From an uncultured Acidimicrobiales bacterium (GTDB taxonomy: Bacteria; Actinomycetota; Acidimicrobiia; Acidimicrobiales; Bin134): a stretch of DNA of 64,000 nt. Within the stretch, counting starts at the first letter, position 1, and the number at the start of each line of letters is the position of its first letter. The stretch is taken from NCBI GenBank assembly GCA_951813555.1, contig OX638344.1, forward strand, positions 496,001-560,000, given 5' to 3'. The translations under genes and the position numbers were made by a program. A model generated the notes under the pieces. The model did not search any database and was not told where the DNA came from. It worked only from the letters and a program-made list of their open reading frames with translations. Below, in pieces: positions 9,810 to 17,965 of the stretch.

Positions 9810-11084
9810 TCAGAGCACGTCGCGGCCCAGGTAGGGGCGCAGGACCTCGGGGACGGCCACGGAGCCGTCGGGTTGACGGTAGGTCTCGACTATGGCGGCC
9901 CATACTCGGGGGACGGCGAGGGCGGAACCGTTGAGGGTGTGGAGGATGCGAGTGCCCTTTTCGCCAGTGGGCCGGTAGCGCAGGTTGGCCCGGCGGGCCT
10001 GGTAGTCGGAGTACCACGAGCACGAAGACACCTCCAGCCACTGGTCGGCGCCGGGGGCGTACACCTCCACGTCCCATGACCGGTGGTGGGCTTGGCCCAG
10101 ATCGCCGGTGCTGATGTCCACAATCCGGTAGGCCAAGCCCAACTCGGCCACCGCGGCGGAGGCCCGCTCCAAGATCTCTTCGTGAATTGCCGGGGCCTGC
10201 TCCGGCGTTGCGTAGGCCAAGATCTCAACCTTGTCGAACTCGTGAACCCGCAACAGACCCCGGGTGTCTCGCCCGGCGGCGCCGGCCTCTCGGCGGTAAC
10301 AGGAGGTGTGGGCCATCATCCTCATGGGCAGGTCGGCCTCGTCGAGTATCTCCCCGGAGGCCAGCGAGGTGAGGGGTACCTCGGCGGTGGGAATGGCCCA
10401 CAAGTCGTCTCGCTCCAACCAGTAGGCGTCGTCGGCGAACTTGGGGAGCTGGCCGGTGCTCACCATCACCTGGCTGTGGACCAGGGTGGGCGGGCGGATT
10501 TCCTCGTAGCGGTCGGCGTTGCGATCGAGCCCGAACTGGACCATGGCCCGGGCCAGGGAGGCCCCCGGTCCCCGGAGCATGGCGAACATGGACCCCGACA
10601 GCTTGGCGGCCCGCTCCATGTCCAGCCAGCCGGCTTCTACGGCAAACTCCCAGTGGGGAACCCGCTGGTGGTCTCCGTAGGAATCGGGATCGAAGTTCTC
10701 CACCCGCAGAACCGGATTGTCGGTCTCGTCAGCGCCGTCGGGGGCGTCGGCGGCGGGCAGGTTGGGGATGTGCAACAGCAACTGGTGGATTTCGTCGGCC
10801 ACTGCGTCGGCCTCGGCGGCCAGGGCCTTCCCCTGCTCGCCCCGCTGGCGGCTCTCGCCAGCCGCGGCATCGGCCTCGGCATCGCGGCCGTCGCGCTTGA
10901 GCTGGCCGACCTGCTGGGACAGTTCCTTAACCTCATGGCGCAGGGCATCACGCTGGGTGATGAGATTGCGGTGGCGCTCATCCAGGGCGGCCACCTGCTC
11001 CAGTTCCGACAAGTCGATCCCCCGGCGGGCCAGCGCAGCCCGTGCCGCGTCGTAGTCGGAGCGCACCAGGCGCAGATCGATCAT
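9810..11084 (-). CDS. serS: Seryl-tRNA synthetase
   Basis: A class II aminoacyl-tRNA synthetase charging tRNA-Ser in the cytoplasm. At 424 residues it has the usual length. The N-terminal tRNA-binding coiled coil (about residues 30-100, with a charged Arg/Glu/Ala-rich helix pair) is followed by the catalytic core with TAEVPLTSL, motif 2 (REAGAAGRDTRGLLRVHEF) and motif 3 near the C-terminus (LNGSALAVPR). The ATG at 11084 lies in an ATGA overlap with the stop of ctaG, so the gene is probably co-transcribed with the oxidase genes. It is convergent with the carboxylase alpha gene, with 60 bp between them. Confidence 0.96.
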   Translation of the reverse strand: MIDLRLVRSDYDAARAALARRGIDLSELEQVAALDERHRNLITQRDALRHEVKELSQQVGQLKRDGRDAEADAAAGESRQRGEQGKALAAEADAVADEIHQLLLHIPNLPAADAPDGADETDNPVLRVENFDPDSYGDHQRVPHWEFAVEAGWLDMERAAKLSGSMFAMLRGPGASLARAMVQFGLDRNADRYEEIRPPTLVHSQVMVSTGQLPKFADDAYWLERDDLWAIPTAEVPLTSLASGEILDEADLPMRMMAHTSCYRREAGAAGRDTRGLLRVHEFDKVEILAYATPEQAPAIHEEILERASAAVAELGLAYRIVDISTGDLGQAHHRSWDVEVYAPGADQWLEVSSCSWYSDYQARRANLRYRPTGEKGTRILHTLNGSALAVPRVWAAIVETYRQPDGSVAVPEVLRPYLGRDVL

Positions 11085-11992
11085 CGAGAACCGTTGGTGG
11101 TGCGGGAGCCGTTGGAACCCGACGTGGCGGGAACCCGAGTATCGGCGGCAATGGGCCCTGATGGGACCGTGGTGACCACCCGCATCTGGGTGTTGGCCCG
11201 CTGCTGGACGCCGGCCCAGCGGAAGAACAGCACCCCGATCCATGCCCACAGGTACATGCCACCCACCAGCTTCATAATGAGTCCGGCGGCCTGCTGGTCG
11301 GCCCGCACGCCGATGCCCCACAGCCGGACTTGGTGGTCGTACGCGCCGTACACCGCGCCTTGGGCAAAGGTCAAGAACGCGCCCGGCACGGTGGGCACTA
11401 CCGACATCAAGAACAAGTAGATCATCTTGCCGGGAGCGCCCATCCGCAGCTCGGGGATCGGGCCGCACACCGGCAGCCACATCACCATTGCCGAGGCCAT
11501 CAGCAGCAGATGAACGAAGTAGTGCAGGGCACCGTTTTCTACGGAGGTGTTGACCACCCAGGGGATGTGGCTGACCGCCACCATGAAGTTGAACAGAACC
11601 CCGGCGACCACCGGCCGGGCCAGCCGTCGCACCCACAACCCGACGCTGCCGTCGCCGCTGATCATCAATCGGGCCAGCCATTCGGGCATAGCCGCCCACA
11701 ACAGTGGGGGCACCACAAAGGTGATGAGCAGATGCTGGATCATGTGGACCGAGTACAGGTACTCCTCGGAGATGTCGTGCATCGGCCAGTCGCTGGCCAC
11801 CCACAGCAACACCATGGCCCCGACGAAGGCCAGCTTGTGGTAGCGGGCAAATGGGGCTTCGCCGGCCGGAGCGGCTTTGGGGGCGATGACCCGAACGGCG
11901 TACCAGGCCATGGCGATCGCGGCCAGCAGGATGAACCACACCTCGGCGTGGGGCTGGAACCGCCAGATATCGGTTTCGGCGGCAAAGGCCAT
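11081..11992 (-). CDS. ctaG: Cytochrome c oxidase assembly protein, CtaG (caa3_CtaG) family
   Basis: A membrane protein of 303 residues from the caa3-type CtaG family, which supports assembly of cytochrome c oxidase and is unrelated to the Cox11-type CtaG. About seven hydrophobic segments are visible. Conserved His and Trp positions occur in SDWPMHDISE, SVHMIQHLL, VSHIPWVVNTS and HYFVHLLL, as in family members. The C-terminus is a Ser/Thr/Gly-rich tail. The last four bases overlap serS, and the gene lies downstream of the cox4, ctaE and ctaD run, consistent with one transcript. Confidence 0.85.
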   Translation of the reverse strand: MAFAAETDIWRFQPHAEVWFILLAAIAMAWYAVRVIAPKAAPAGEAPFARYHKLAFVGAMVLLWVASDWPMHDISEEYLYSVHMIQHLLITFVVPPLLWAAMPEWLARLMISGDGSVGLWVRRLARPVVAGVLFNFMVAVSHIPWVVNTSVENGALHYFVHLLLMASAMVMWLPVCGPIPELRMGAPGKMIYLFLMSVVPTVPGAFLTFAQGAVYGAYDHQVRLWGIGVRADQQAAGLIMKLVGGMYLWAWIGVLFFRWAGVQQRANTQMRVVTTVPSGPIAADTRVPATSGSNGSRTTNGSR

Positions 11993-12065
11993 CGGCCGTC
12001 TACCAGAAGCGGAACGCGGTCAACCCAAGCCGTTGGGCCAAACCGCATTGCCTAATAAACATGGC

Positions 12066-12398
12066 CTACCAAAACCGGAACGCGGTGAGCATGACCATGT
12101 ACACCGCCATGGCCAAAATCAGCCCGAAAACGAATAGCCGCCAGAAGATCGGGGCGTCGAACTTCAGGTGCATGAAGAAGGCCACCACCAGGAAGAACTT
12201 CACCAGCATCATCAAAACCAGCATGATGATGATGGCGGTGTCGCCCCACCCGTGAACCGTTTCGAAATAGGTGAACACCTCGAACGCGGTGAGCAGCGCG
12301 AGGGCGATGGCCACCTTGACATAGAGCCAGTTGGATGGATGGGCGTGCTCGTCGGGAGCGTGGGCCGTGTCGGGAGACTCAGGGGTGACGGTGGCCAT
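12066..12398 (-). CDS. Cytochrome c oxidase subunit IV (prokaryotic, CyoD/CtaF type)
   Basis: A 110-residue protein with a short polar N-terminus (Ala/His/Asp/Pro-rich to about residue 22) and three transmembrane helices: YVKVAIALALLTAFEVFTYF, the AIIIMLVLMMLVKFFLVVAF stretch with HLKFD after it, and a last helix ending MLTAFRFW. This matches bacterial oxidase subunit IV, which stabilises the core complex. It starts 8 bp after the stop of ctaE, so it belongs to the same operon. The ATG at 12398 is the only reasonable start. Confidence 0.88.
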   Translation of the reverse strand: MATVTPESPDTAHAPDEHAHPSNWLYVKVAIALALLTAFEVFTYFETVHGWGDTAIIIMLVLMMLVKFFLVVAFFMHLKFDAPIFWRLFVFGLILAMAVYMVMLTAFRFW

Positions 12399-12406
12399 GG
12401 CTGATC

Positions 12407-13009
12407 CTACTGCGGGAAGAGGTACACGATCGTGAAGATCACGATCCAGACGATGTCGACGAAGTGCCAGTACAGGCCGATTATCTCCACGGTCTCGGCC
12501 CGCTCCGGCCCGAGGTTGCCCCGCATCGACATCACATACAACGACATCAACATGATGATGCCGATGGTGACGTGAGCGCCGTGGAAACCGGTGAGGGCGT
12601 AGAAGGCGGAGCCGAACAGGTTAGTGGTGAAGCCGAGGCCCTCGCTGTAGAACGCAGTGAACTCGTACACCTGCCCGGCCACGAAGGTGGCCCCCAGCGC
12701 GGCGGTGGTGGCCAGCCAGATGCGGTTGCCCCGGAGATCGCCCCGGGCGATGGCCGACACCGCGAACACCATGGTGAGCGAGCTCATCAGCAGCACGAAC
12801 GAGCTGACCGACGTGAACGGGATGTCGAACACGTCGTCGGGGCCGATGTCGTTGGGGCCGATGCGGCCCTTATTGAACATGTAGGTGGAGATGAGCCCGC
12901 CGAACAGCAGGCACTCCGAGCCCAGGAACACCCACATGGCCAGCTTCTCGTTGGAGATGCCGGTACTGGTGTGGTGCTCCTCGGCGTGGGTGGTGGCCTC
13001 ATCGGCCAT
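12407..13009 (-). CDS. ctaE: Cytochrome c oxidase subunit III
   Basis: Subunit III of the aa3/caa3 oxidase, 200 residues from the ATG at 13009 (MADEATTHAEEHHTST). It has five to six transmembrane helices. Family residues are visible in FLGSECLLFGGL (the conserved Glu), GFHGAHVTIG and the C-terminal YWHFVDIVWIVIF. The start lies 4 bp after the stop of ctaD. The frame is open further upstream but overlaps the end of ctaD, so the shorter start is preferred. Confidence 0.93.
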   Translation of the reverse strand: MADEATTHAEEHHTSTGISNEKLAMWVFLGSECLLFGGLISTYMFNKGRIGPNDIGPDDVFDIPFTSVSSFVLLMSSLTMVFAVSAIARGDLRGNRIWLATTAALGATFVAGQVYEFTAFYSEGLGFTTNLFGSAFYALTGFHGAHVTIGIIMLMSLYVMSMRGNLGPERAETVEIIGLYWHFVDIVWIVIFTIVYLFPQ

Positions 13010-13013
13010 GGTG

Positions 13014-15101
13014 TCAGCCAACGGTCGCAGCCTCCTCGGTGTCAGCCGGCGCTGCGGCCGAGGCGGACTCGCCGTTGCCGTCTGGTCCGCCGTTGCCGCT
13101 GGGGTCGCCGTGGCCATCGCCGTCGTCGTGATGATCGTCGTGGTGGCCGGCGGCGTCGGGGTCGTCGGCCGGCTCCAGGATCCAGCCGTAGATGGCCCCC
13201 ACCAAGAGCACGAGCCCGGCGGCGGCCAGCCACAAGTTGTAGATGAGGCCGTAGCCCACCAGCAGGATGCCCCCGCCCAAGACGATGGGCCAGTACGACG
13301 GGGACGGCAGGTGCACTTTGGTGTTGCTGCCGTCGTGGGCCACTTCTTCGGCGGTGGCGGTCTTCACCACCCGGTGGTTCTCATCGACTCCGTACTTGCG
13401 GTGCCAGAACTCGTCGAGGCGCTCCACCTCGATCTCGGAGTCGAAATTGTGCTCGGGCACCGGGGAGGCGGTCATCCACTCCAGGCCGCGGGCGTCCCAC
13501 GGGTCGGGCCCCACGTCGGGGCGGCCAGCCCGCTGCCATTTGCGGGTGCTGGCGTACACGTTCCACAAGAACATGGCCACCCCAACGGCGATCACGAACG
13601 ACCCGATGGTGGCCACCATGTTCCACAGCGCGAAACCCTCGTCGGCCCGATAGGTGGAGATGCGCCTAGACATGCCCTGCAAGCCGAGTATGTGCATGGG
13701 TCCGAAGGTGAAGTTGAAGCCGACGAGCATCACCCAGAAGCTGGCCTTGCCCCACGCCTCGCTGAGTTTGTAGCCAAACGCCTTGGGCCACCAGAAGTAG
13801 AAGCCGCCGAACAGCCCGAGCAGCGCCCCGCCGAAGATCACGTAGTGGAAGTGGGCCACGATGTAATAGGTGTCGGTCTGCTGGGTGTCGGACGGGGCGA
13901 TGGCATGGGTCACCCCCGAAAGCCCGCCGATGGTGAACATCGACACCACTCCCACGGCATACAGCATGGGGGTGGTAAATCGCAGTCGGCCCCGGTACAT
14001 GGTGGCCAGCCAGTTGAGGATCTTCACCCCGGTGGGCACGGCGATGAACATGGTGGACACCGAGAACGCGGCCACCGCCAGCGGCCCAATGCCCGAGGTG
14101 AACATGTGGTGGGCCCACACCCCCCAGCCCATGAAGCCGATGGCGATGCCGGAGGCCACCATGAAGTGGTAGCCGAACAGGGGCTTGCGGGAGAACGTGG
14201 GGATGATCTCCGACACGATCCCGAAGGCGGGCAGGATCAGGATGTACACCTCGGGGTGGCCGAAGATCCAGAACAGGTGCTGCCACAGCAGCGGATCGGC
14301 CCCGGCGGCCACGTTGAAGAAGTTGGCGTCCCACAGCCGGTCGAACATCAACAAGAACAGGGCCACAGTGATAACCGGAATGGCGAACAGCAGCAGGAAC
14401 TGGGTGATGAGCAGCATCCAGGTGAGCACGGGCATTCGGAAGAAGCTCATGCCCTTGGTTCGCATGTTCAACACGGTGACGATCAGGTTGATGGAGCTGA
14501 CCAACGACGCGATGCCGGTTATCTGCAAGCCGACGGCGTAGAAGTCGATTCCCTTGGACGGTGAGAAGGGCAGCCCGCTGTTGGGGGCGTAGTTGAACCA
14601 GCCGCCGTCAGGGGCGTTCTGGAACCAGCCGCCGATGAAGATCGAGGAGACGAGCAACAGGCCGCCGGCCAAGAAGCACCAGAAGCTGAAGGCGTTGAGA
14701 CGGGGGAAGGCCACATCTCGGGCCCCCACTTGCAGGGGGAGCAGGTAGTTGGCGAAGGCTGCGGCCATGGGCATGATCACCAGGAACACCATGGTCACGC
14801 CGTGCATGGTGAACACGCCGTTGTAGGTGCCGGCACCGATCACCGAGCCGTTGGGAGTGGCCAACTGGAGGCGGATGAACAGGGCTTCGGCCCCGCCTAC
14901 CAAGAAGAAGAACATGGCCGCCGCGCCGTACATGATGCCGATGCGCTTGTGGTCGACGGTGAACAGCCAGCTCCTCCAGCCCTCGCTGCCCTGGGGACGG
15001 GTGAACACGCCCAGGGGGCGGTGGGCAACAGCAGGGCCCGCAGGCAGCGCCAAGGTCTCCTCTGGGGCGGTGATCGTGCGGTCGGTGACGGTCATCGGCA
15101 C
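13014..15101 (-). CDS. ctaD: Cytochrome c oxidase subunit I with C-terminal extension
   Basis: The catalytic heme-copper subunit that reduces oxygen and pumps protons. All metal ligands are present: H100 and H419 for the low-spin heme, H282, H331 and H332 for CuB, Y286 as the cross-linked tyrosine and H417 for the high-spin heme (motifs TMHGVTM, GHPEVYILILP, WAHHMF, VAHFHYV). At 695 residues it is about 120 longer than a standard subunit I. The extra C-terminal part has two more membrane segments (from about 600) and a soluble tail rich in His, Asp and Gly (HHDDHHDDGDGHGD). A second ATG two codons in (15095) could also start it. Confidence 0.95.
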   Translation of the reverse strand: MPMTVTDRTITAPEETLALPAGPAVAHRPLGVFTRPQGSEGWRSWLFTVDHKRIGIMYGAAAMFFFLVGGAEALFIRLQLATPNGSVIGAGTYNGVFTMHGVTMVFLVIMPMAAAFANYLLPLQVGARDVAFPRLNAFSFWCFLAGGLLLVSSIFIGGWFQNAPDGGWFNYAPNSGLPFSPSKGIDFYAVGLQITGIASLVSSINLIVTVLNMRTKGMSFFRMPVLTWMLLITQFLLLFAIPVITVALFLLMFDRLWDANFFNVAAGADPLLWQHLFWIFGHPEVYILILPAFGIVSEIIPTFSRKPLFGYHFMVASGIAIGFMGWGVWAHHMFTSGIGPLAVAAFSVSTMFIAVPTGVKILNWLATMYRGRLRFTTPMLYAVGVVSMFTIGGLSGVTHAIAPSDTQQTDTYYIVAHFHYVIFGGALLGLFGGFYFWWPKAFGYKLSEAWGKASFWVMLVGFNFTFGPMHILGLQGMSRRISTYRADEGFALWNMVATIGSFVIAVGVAMFLWNVYASTRKWQRAGRPDVGPDPWDARGLEWMTASPVPEHNFDSEIEVERLDEFWHRKYGVDENHRVVKTATAEEVAHDGSNTKVHLPSPSYWPIVLGGGILLVGYGLIYNLWLAAAGLVLLVGAIYGWILEPADDPDAAGHHDDHHDDGDGHGDPSGNGGPDGNGESASAAAPADTEEAATVG

Positions 15102-15159
15102 TTCCGATCAGCGGTCTGCGGTATCGAGTTAGCTGGCATCGACACAATCACAATCATTG

Positions 15160-15196
15160 GAGGGTGGACAGGCACAATCAGTCGAGGGTGGACAGG
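15160..15196. repeat. 13-bp direct repeat at the 3-prime end of ctaC
   Basis: The sequence gagggtggacagg occurs at 15160-15172 and again at 15184-15196, separated by 11 bp. The octamer cacaatca also recurs nearby (15143 and 15173). The second copy lies inside the last codons of ctaC and the first in the gap before ctaD. It probably arose by slippage, and no function is evident. Confidence 0.6.
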
Positions 15197-16443
15197 AAGG
15201 CAACGACATTGTCGATGTCGTCGGGGCTCAAACCGGTGCGGGCGGGCATTCCCCGGAGGCCGTCGGCATCGGCGGGCTTGCGCTCGGGGGCGTTGGAGAT
15301 CCAGGCCTCCAGGTCGCCCCGGTTGAGGGTGCCCCGGTTGGCCAGTTCCAGGTACGGGATATGGTCGCCGGCGCCCAAATAGAGATCGAAAATAGATCCG
15401 GCGAACGTGCCTCGGGTCATCAAGTGGGTCAGGTTGGGGGCGGCGCCGGCGATTAGCTCGTCGGTGATGACAGGACCGGCGTAGCCGCCGTTGAACTCGC
15501 CGTAGATGTCCCAATCGTCGGGAGGCGACTCAGCGGCGCCGCCTCGGTTGGCCGCGGAGGTGAGCCCGTTGACTGCGTGGCAGCTGGCGCACTGCTGGCT
15601 GAAGACTTCCCAGCCCGCGGCTGCGGCCGTGCCCTCGGCGGGAGCAGACGCCGGAGTCATCTGGTTGTCTCTCCACTGGGCGAATTCTGAGGGGGTGAGG
15701 GCCACGGCCACCATCTTCATGTAGCCGTGGGAGAGACCGCAGAACTCGGTGCACTGACCTCGATAGCGGCCGGGGTTGTCGGCTTGGATCACCCAGTCGT
15801 GGCTGCGGCCGGGAACGGCGTCACGCTTGCCGTTCAACTTGGGTATCCAGAAGGAGTGGATCACGTCGCGTGATTTGATGTCGAGGGCCACGTCGACCCC
15901 GGCGGGGATGACCAACTCGTTGGCGGTCACGAAGTCGGGCGCAGTCGTGGTGTCGCCGTCCAGGTGGTACTGGTACTCCCACCACCACTGCTGGCCGATG
16001 ACGGTGACCACCATGTCCTCGTCGGAGGCATCCACATCGTCGAGAGCGAACAGCGCTACCAGAGTGAACACCGAAATGACCGCCAGCAAGATGGTCGGCA
16101 CGATGGTCCAGGCGATCTCGAGGCGGTCGTTGCCGTGGGTCTGATCGGGAAACTCGTCGTCTTCGTAGTAGCCGTGCTCGCCGTCGCCGGTTTCGGAGCC
16201 GCCCACCCGGTAGCGCCACCACAGCGCCAGCACCGCTCCCTGAACCAGGAAGAACACCACGCCGGCCACGATGAAGATGGGGTTGATGAGCCGGGCGATG
16301 TCGCGGCCCTGGCGGCCCACTGGCGAAAGGGTGGAAAGCGGGTGGTCGTCGGTGACCACGATGCCCACCACGATCAGGGCGATAGTGCCAGCGATAACCA
16401 GCAGGCTCGACAGCCAGACAAGCACCTTGAGACGTCGGCTCAT
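15178..16443 (-). CDS. ctaC: Cytochrome c oxidase subunit II fused to cytochrome c
   Basis: A caa3-type subunit II of 421 residues that takes electrons from cytochrome c and passes them through CuA to subunit I. Two N-terminal membrane helices (about 8-30 and 55-77) are followed by the cupredoxin domain with CuA ligands H196, C231, E233, C235, H239 and M242 (GQCTEFCGLSHGYM). A c-type heme domain follows, with CASCH at 285-289 and a likely distal Met at 399 (LRGMPA). The ATG at 16443 starts MSRRLKVLVW, and longer versions of the frame lose hydrophobic character. It sits between ctaD and the paralogous subunits. Confidence 0.95.
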   Translation of the reverse strand: MSRRLKVLVWLSSLLVIAGTIALIVVGIVVTDDHPLSTLSPVGRQGRDIARLINPIFIVAGVVFFLVQGAVLALWWRYRVGGSETGDGEHGYYEDDEFPDQTHGNDRLEIAWTIVPTILLAVISVFTLVALFALDDVDASDEDMVVTVIGQQWWWEYQYHLDGDTTTAPDFVTANELVIPAGVDVALDIKSRDVIHSFWIPKLNGKRDAVPGRSHDWVIQADNPGRYRGQCTEFCGLSHGYMKMVAVALTPSEFAQWRDNQMTPASAPAEGTAAAAGWEVFSQQCASCHAVNGLTSAANRGGAAESPPDDWDIYGEFNGGYAGPVITDELIAGAAPNLTHLMTRGTFAGSIFDLYLGAGDHIPYLELANRGTLNRGDLEAWISNAPERKPADADGLRGMPARTGLSPDDIDNVVAFLSTLD

Positions 16444-16474
16444 CGGGCACCGCTCCGGGGTGACATTGCAGCCA

Positions 16475-17311
16475 TCACTCGGCCTCTCCGTGATCGCCCG
16501 CCGGCTCTCCGTGCTCGGAGGCGGGCGCCTCGTGGTGGAAGTCGCGCGACCCCATCGCCGCGGTGATAACCCCGGCCACCAAGACGCCGACACATATCAC
16601 GGCCACCGTGCCGGCGATCACCGACCGGCTGATCTTGGGGACGACCGCGAACACCACCGCGATGAAGAAGATCACCGTGGCCACCACACCGGCCACGATC
16701 ACCGCGCTGAACTCGGAGACGGTCAGCAGCACCCGGGACAGGGCCAGCACCAGCACCGCCACGCCGAGCGCGGCGGTCACCGGATACTCGATGGGGCGCA
16801 TGATGCGGTTGCGGAGGTTGCGGTTGACCACCGGGTCGGCGGTGGCCCGGTCGGCCCACGCGGTGAGCATCCACTCGAATATCGCCGCTCCTACGATCAC
16901 CAGCCCGATCACGAAGATGGTGGCGTGGGTGACCAGCCCCACGATCATCGTCCCCACTCCGAAGGCGGCCACTGCCGGCCAGTAGTTTGCCTCCAGGTCG
17001 GCTTGGGTATCGGGAGTCTGGCCGTCGTCCATCAGCTCGCCCACCGACTCGGCATCGGCATCTCGGAAGGCCACCAGGAATATGGCCACCAACGCCGACA
17101 GCAGGGCGAAGCCCATCAGCACCACATAGCCGACGTGGTCGCCGATGCCGCCCTTGTAGCCCAGGCTGAGCACGCCCACCCAGGTCTCCACGTTGAGCAC
17201 CGCAAAGTACTCGGTGTCCCCGCCACTGCCGCTGGCCACGCCGTAGACCGCGGCCGCGGCCACCGCGGCGAAAAAGAAGCCGAAGAACAGTTTGAAGCCG
17301 GGGGTGAACAC
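16475..17311 (-). CDS. Seven-helix membrane protein in the oxidase operon
   Basis: A 278-residue protein with about seven transmembrane segments (near residues 5-25, 60-80, 112-130, 133-155, 175-195, 200-222 and 228-248) and a charged, His-containing C-terminal tail (FHHEAPASEHGEP). The N-terminal half, two helices, a loop and then a NYWPAVAAFG helix pair ending EWMLTAW, resembles the layout of actinobacterial oxidase subunit IV (CtaF). I cannot assign it firmly, and the extra three-helix C-terminal half is not part of that family. It lies 31 bp before ctaC and 57 bp after the Cox3-like gene, so a role in the oxidase complex is a fair inference. Confidence 0.6.
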   Translation of the reverse strand: MFTPGFKLFFGFFFAAVAAAAVYGVASGSGGDTEYFAVLNVETWVGVLSLGYKGGIGDHVGYVVLMGFALLSALVAIFLVAFRDADAESVGELMDDGQTPDTQADLEANYWPAVAAFGVGTMIVGLVTHATIFVIGLVIVGAAIFEWMLTAWADRATADPVVNRNLRNRIMRPIEYPVTAALGVAVLVLALSRVLLTVSEFSAVIVAGVVATVIFFIAVVFAVVPKISRSVIAGTVAVICVGVLVAGVITAAMGSRDFHHEAPASEHGEPAGDHGEAE

Positions 17312-17368
17312 TATTGCCCTCCCTGGCCTGGGTGATGGCGTGTGAATCCGACGACGAACACGAGCGGC

Positions 17369-17965
17369 CTACTTCAGCACGAAGATCGCCGTCCAGATGA
17401 CGACATAGACGAATACAACGGCGTACCAGAAGATGGACGCGGCCACGAACCCGTCGGTCTGGCGGCTGCTGTACTGGCCGCCTAGCGCCCGAAAGGCCAT
17501 GAGGAGCAGGAACACCAGGCCGATGGCGATCATGGCCAGGTGCGACCCCGAAATGGTGTAGATCATTGCAGCGGCGATCGACTCGTCGGCCACCAATCCC
17601 ATCTGGGTGTACTGGAACGAGGTGGTGATGACCACGGAGAACCCAAACAGCGTGGTCAGCGTGGTGGCCAAAATGGCGTGGGCTCGGTCGTCCCGGGCGA
17701 TGGAATACACCGCCCACTGCATGGTGACCACCGACATGAGCATGGTCCACGCCGCCACCGTGGGCTGGGCCAGTTGGATGTCGGCGCCGGTCGGGATCCA
17801 GCTTCCGCCATCGGCCAAGGCGTCGGACCGCTCCCGGAGGTACACCCCGAACAGGGCGGCGAAGTACATGAGCGCCGCCGCGGTGCCGAACACCGTGCCC
17901 ACCAGCAGGGTGCGCTGACGGGACTGCGGAGCGGCTAGGGGCATGCCGACGGGGATATCGGCCAT
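17369..17965 (-). CDS. Cox3-like membrane protein, degenerate
   Basis: A 198-residue five-helix protein related to oxidase subunit III. GSHLAMIAIGLVFLLL matches the GFHGAHVTIG helix of ctaE, and the end FWYAVVFVYVVIWTAIF matches YWHFVDIVWIVIF, but with the usual His and Asp replaced. Its ATG at 17965 overlaps the stop of the Cox1-like gene (TGATG), so translation is probably coupled. It is much less like standard subunit III than the product at 12407-13009, and it most likely partners the ligand-less Cox1-like protein. Confidence 0.72.
   Translation of the reverse strand: MADIPVGMPLAAPQSRQRTLLVGTVFGTAAALMYFAALFGVYLRERSDALADGGSWIPTGADIQLAQPTVAAWTMLMSVVTMQWAVYSIARDDRAHAILATTLTTLFGFSVVITTSFQYTQMGLVADESIAAAMIYTISGSHLAMIAIGLVFLLLMAFRALGGQYSSRQTDGFVAASIFWYAVVFVYVVIWTAIFVLK

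Noticed and set aside
12885..14564. Long plus-strand open frame (about 560 codons) opposite ctaD
   Set aside because: It is the antisense shadow of ctaD in GC-rich DNA: rich in His, Gly, Pro and Arg, without domain features, while ctaD has all expected motifs.
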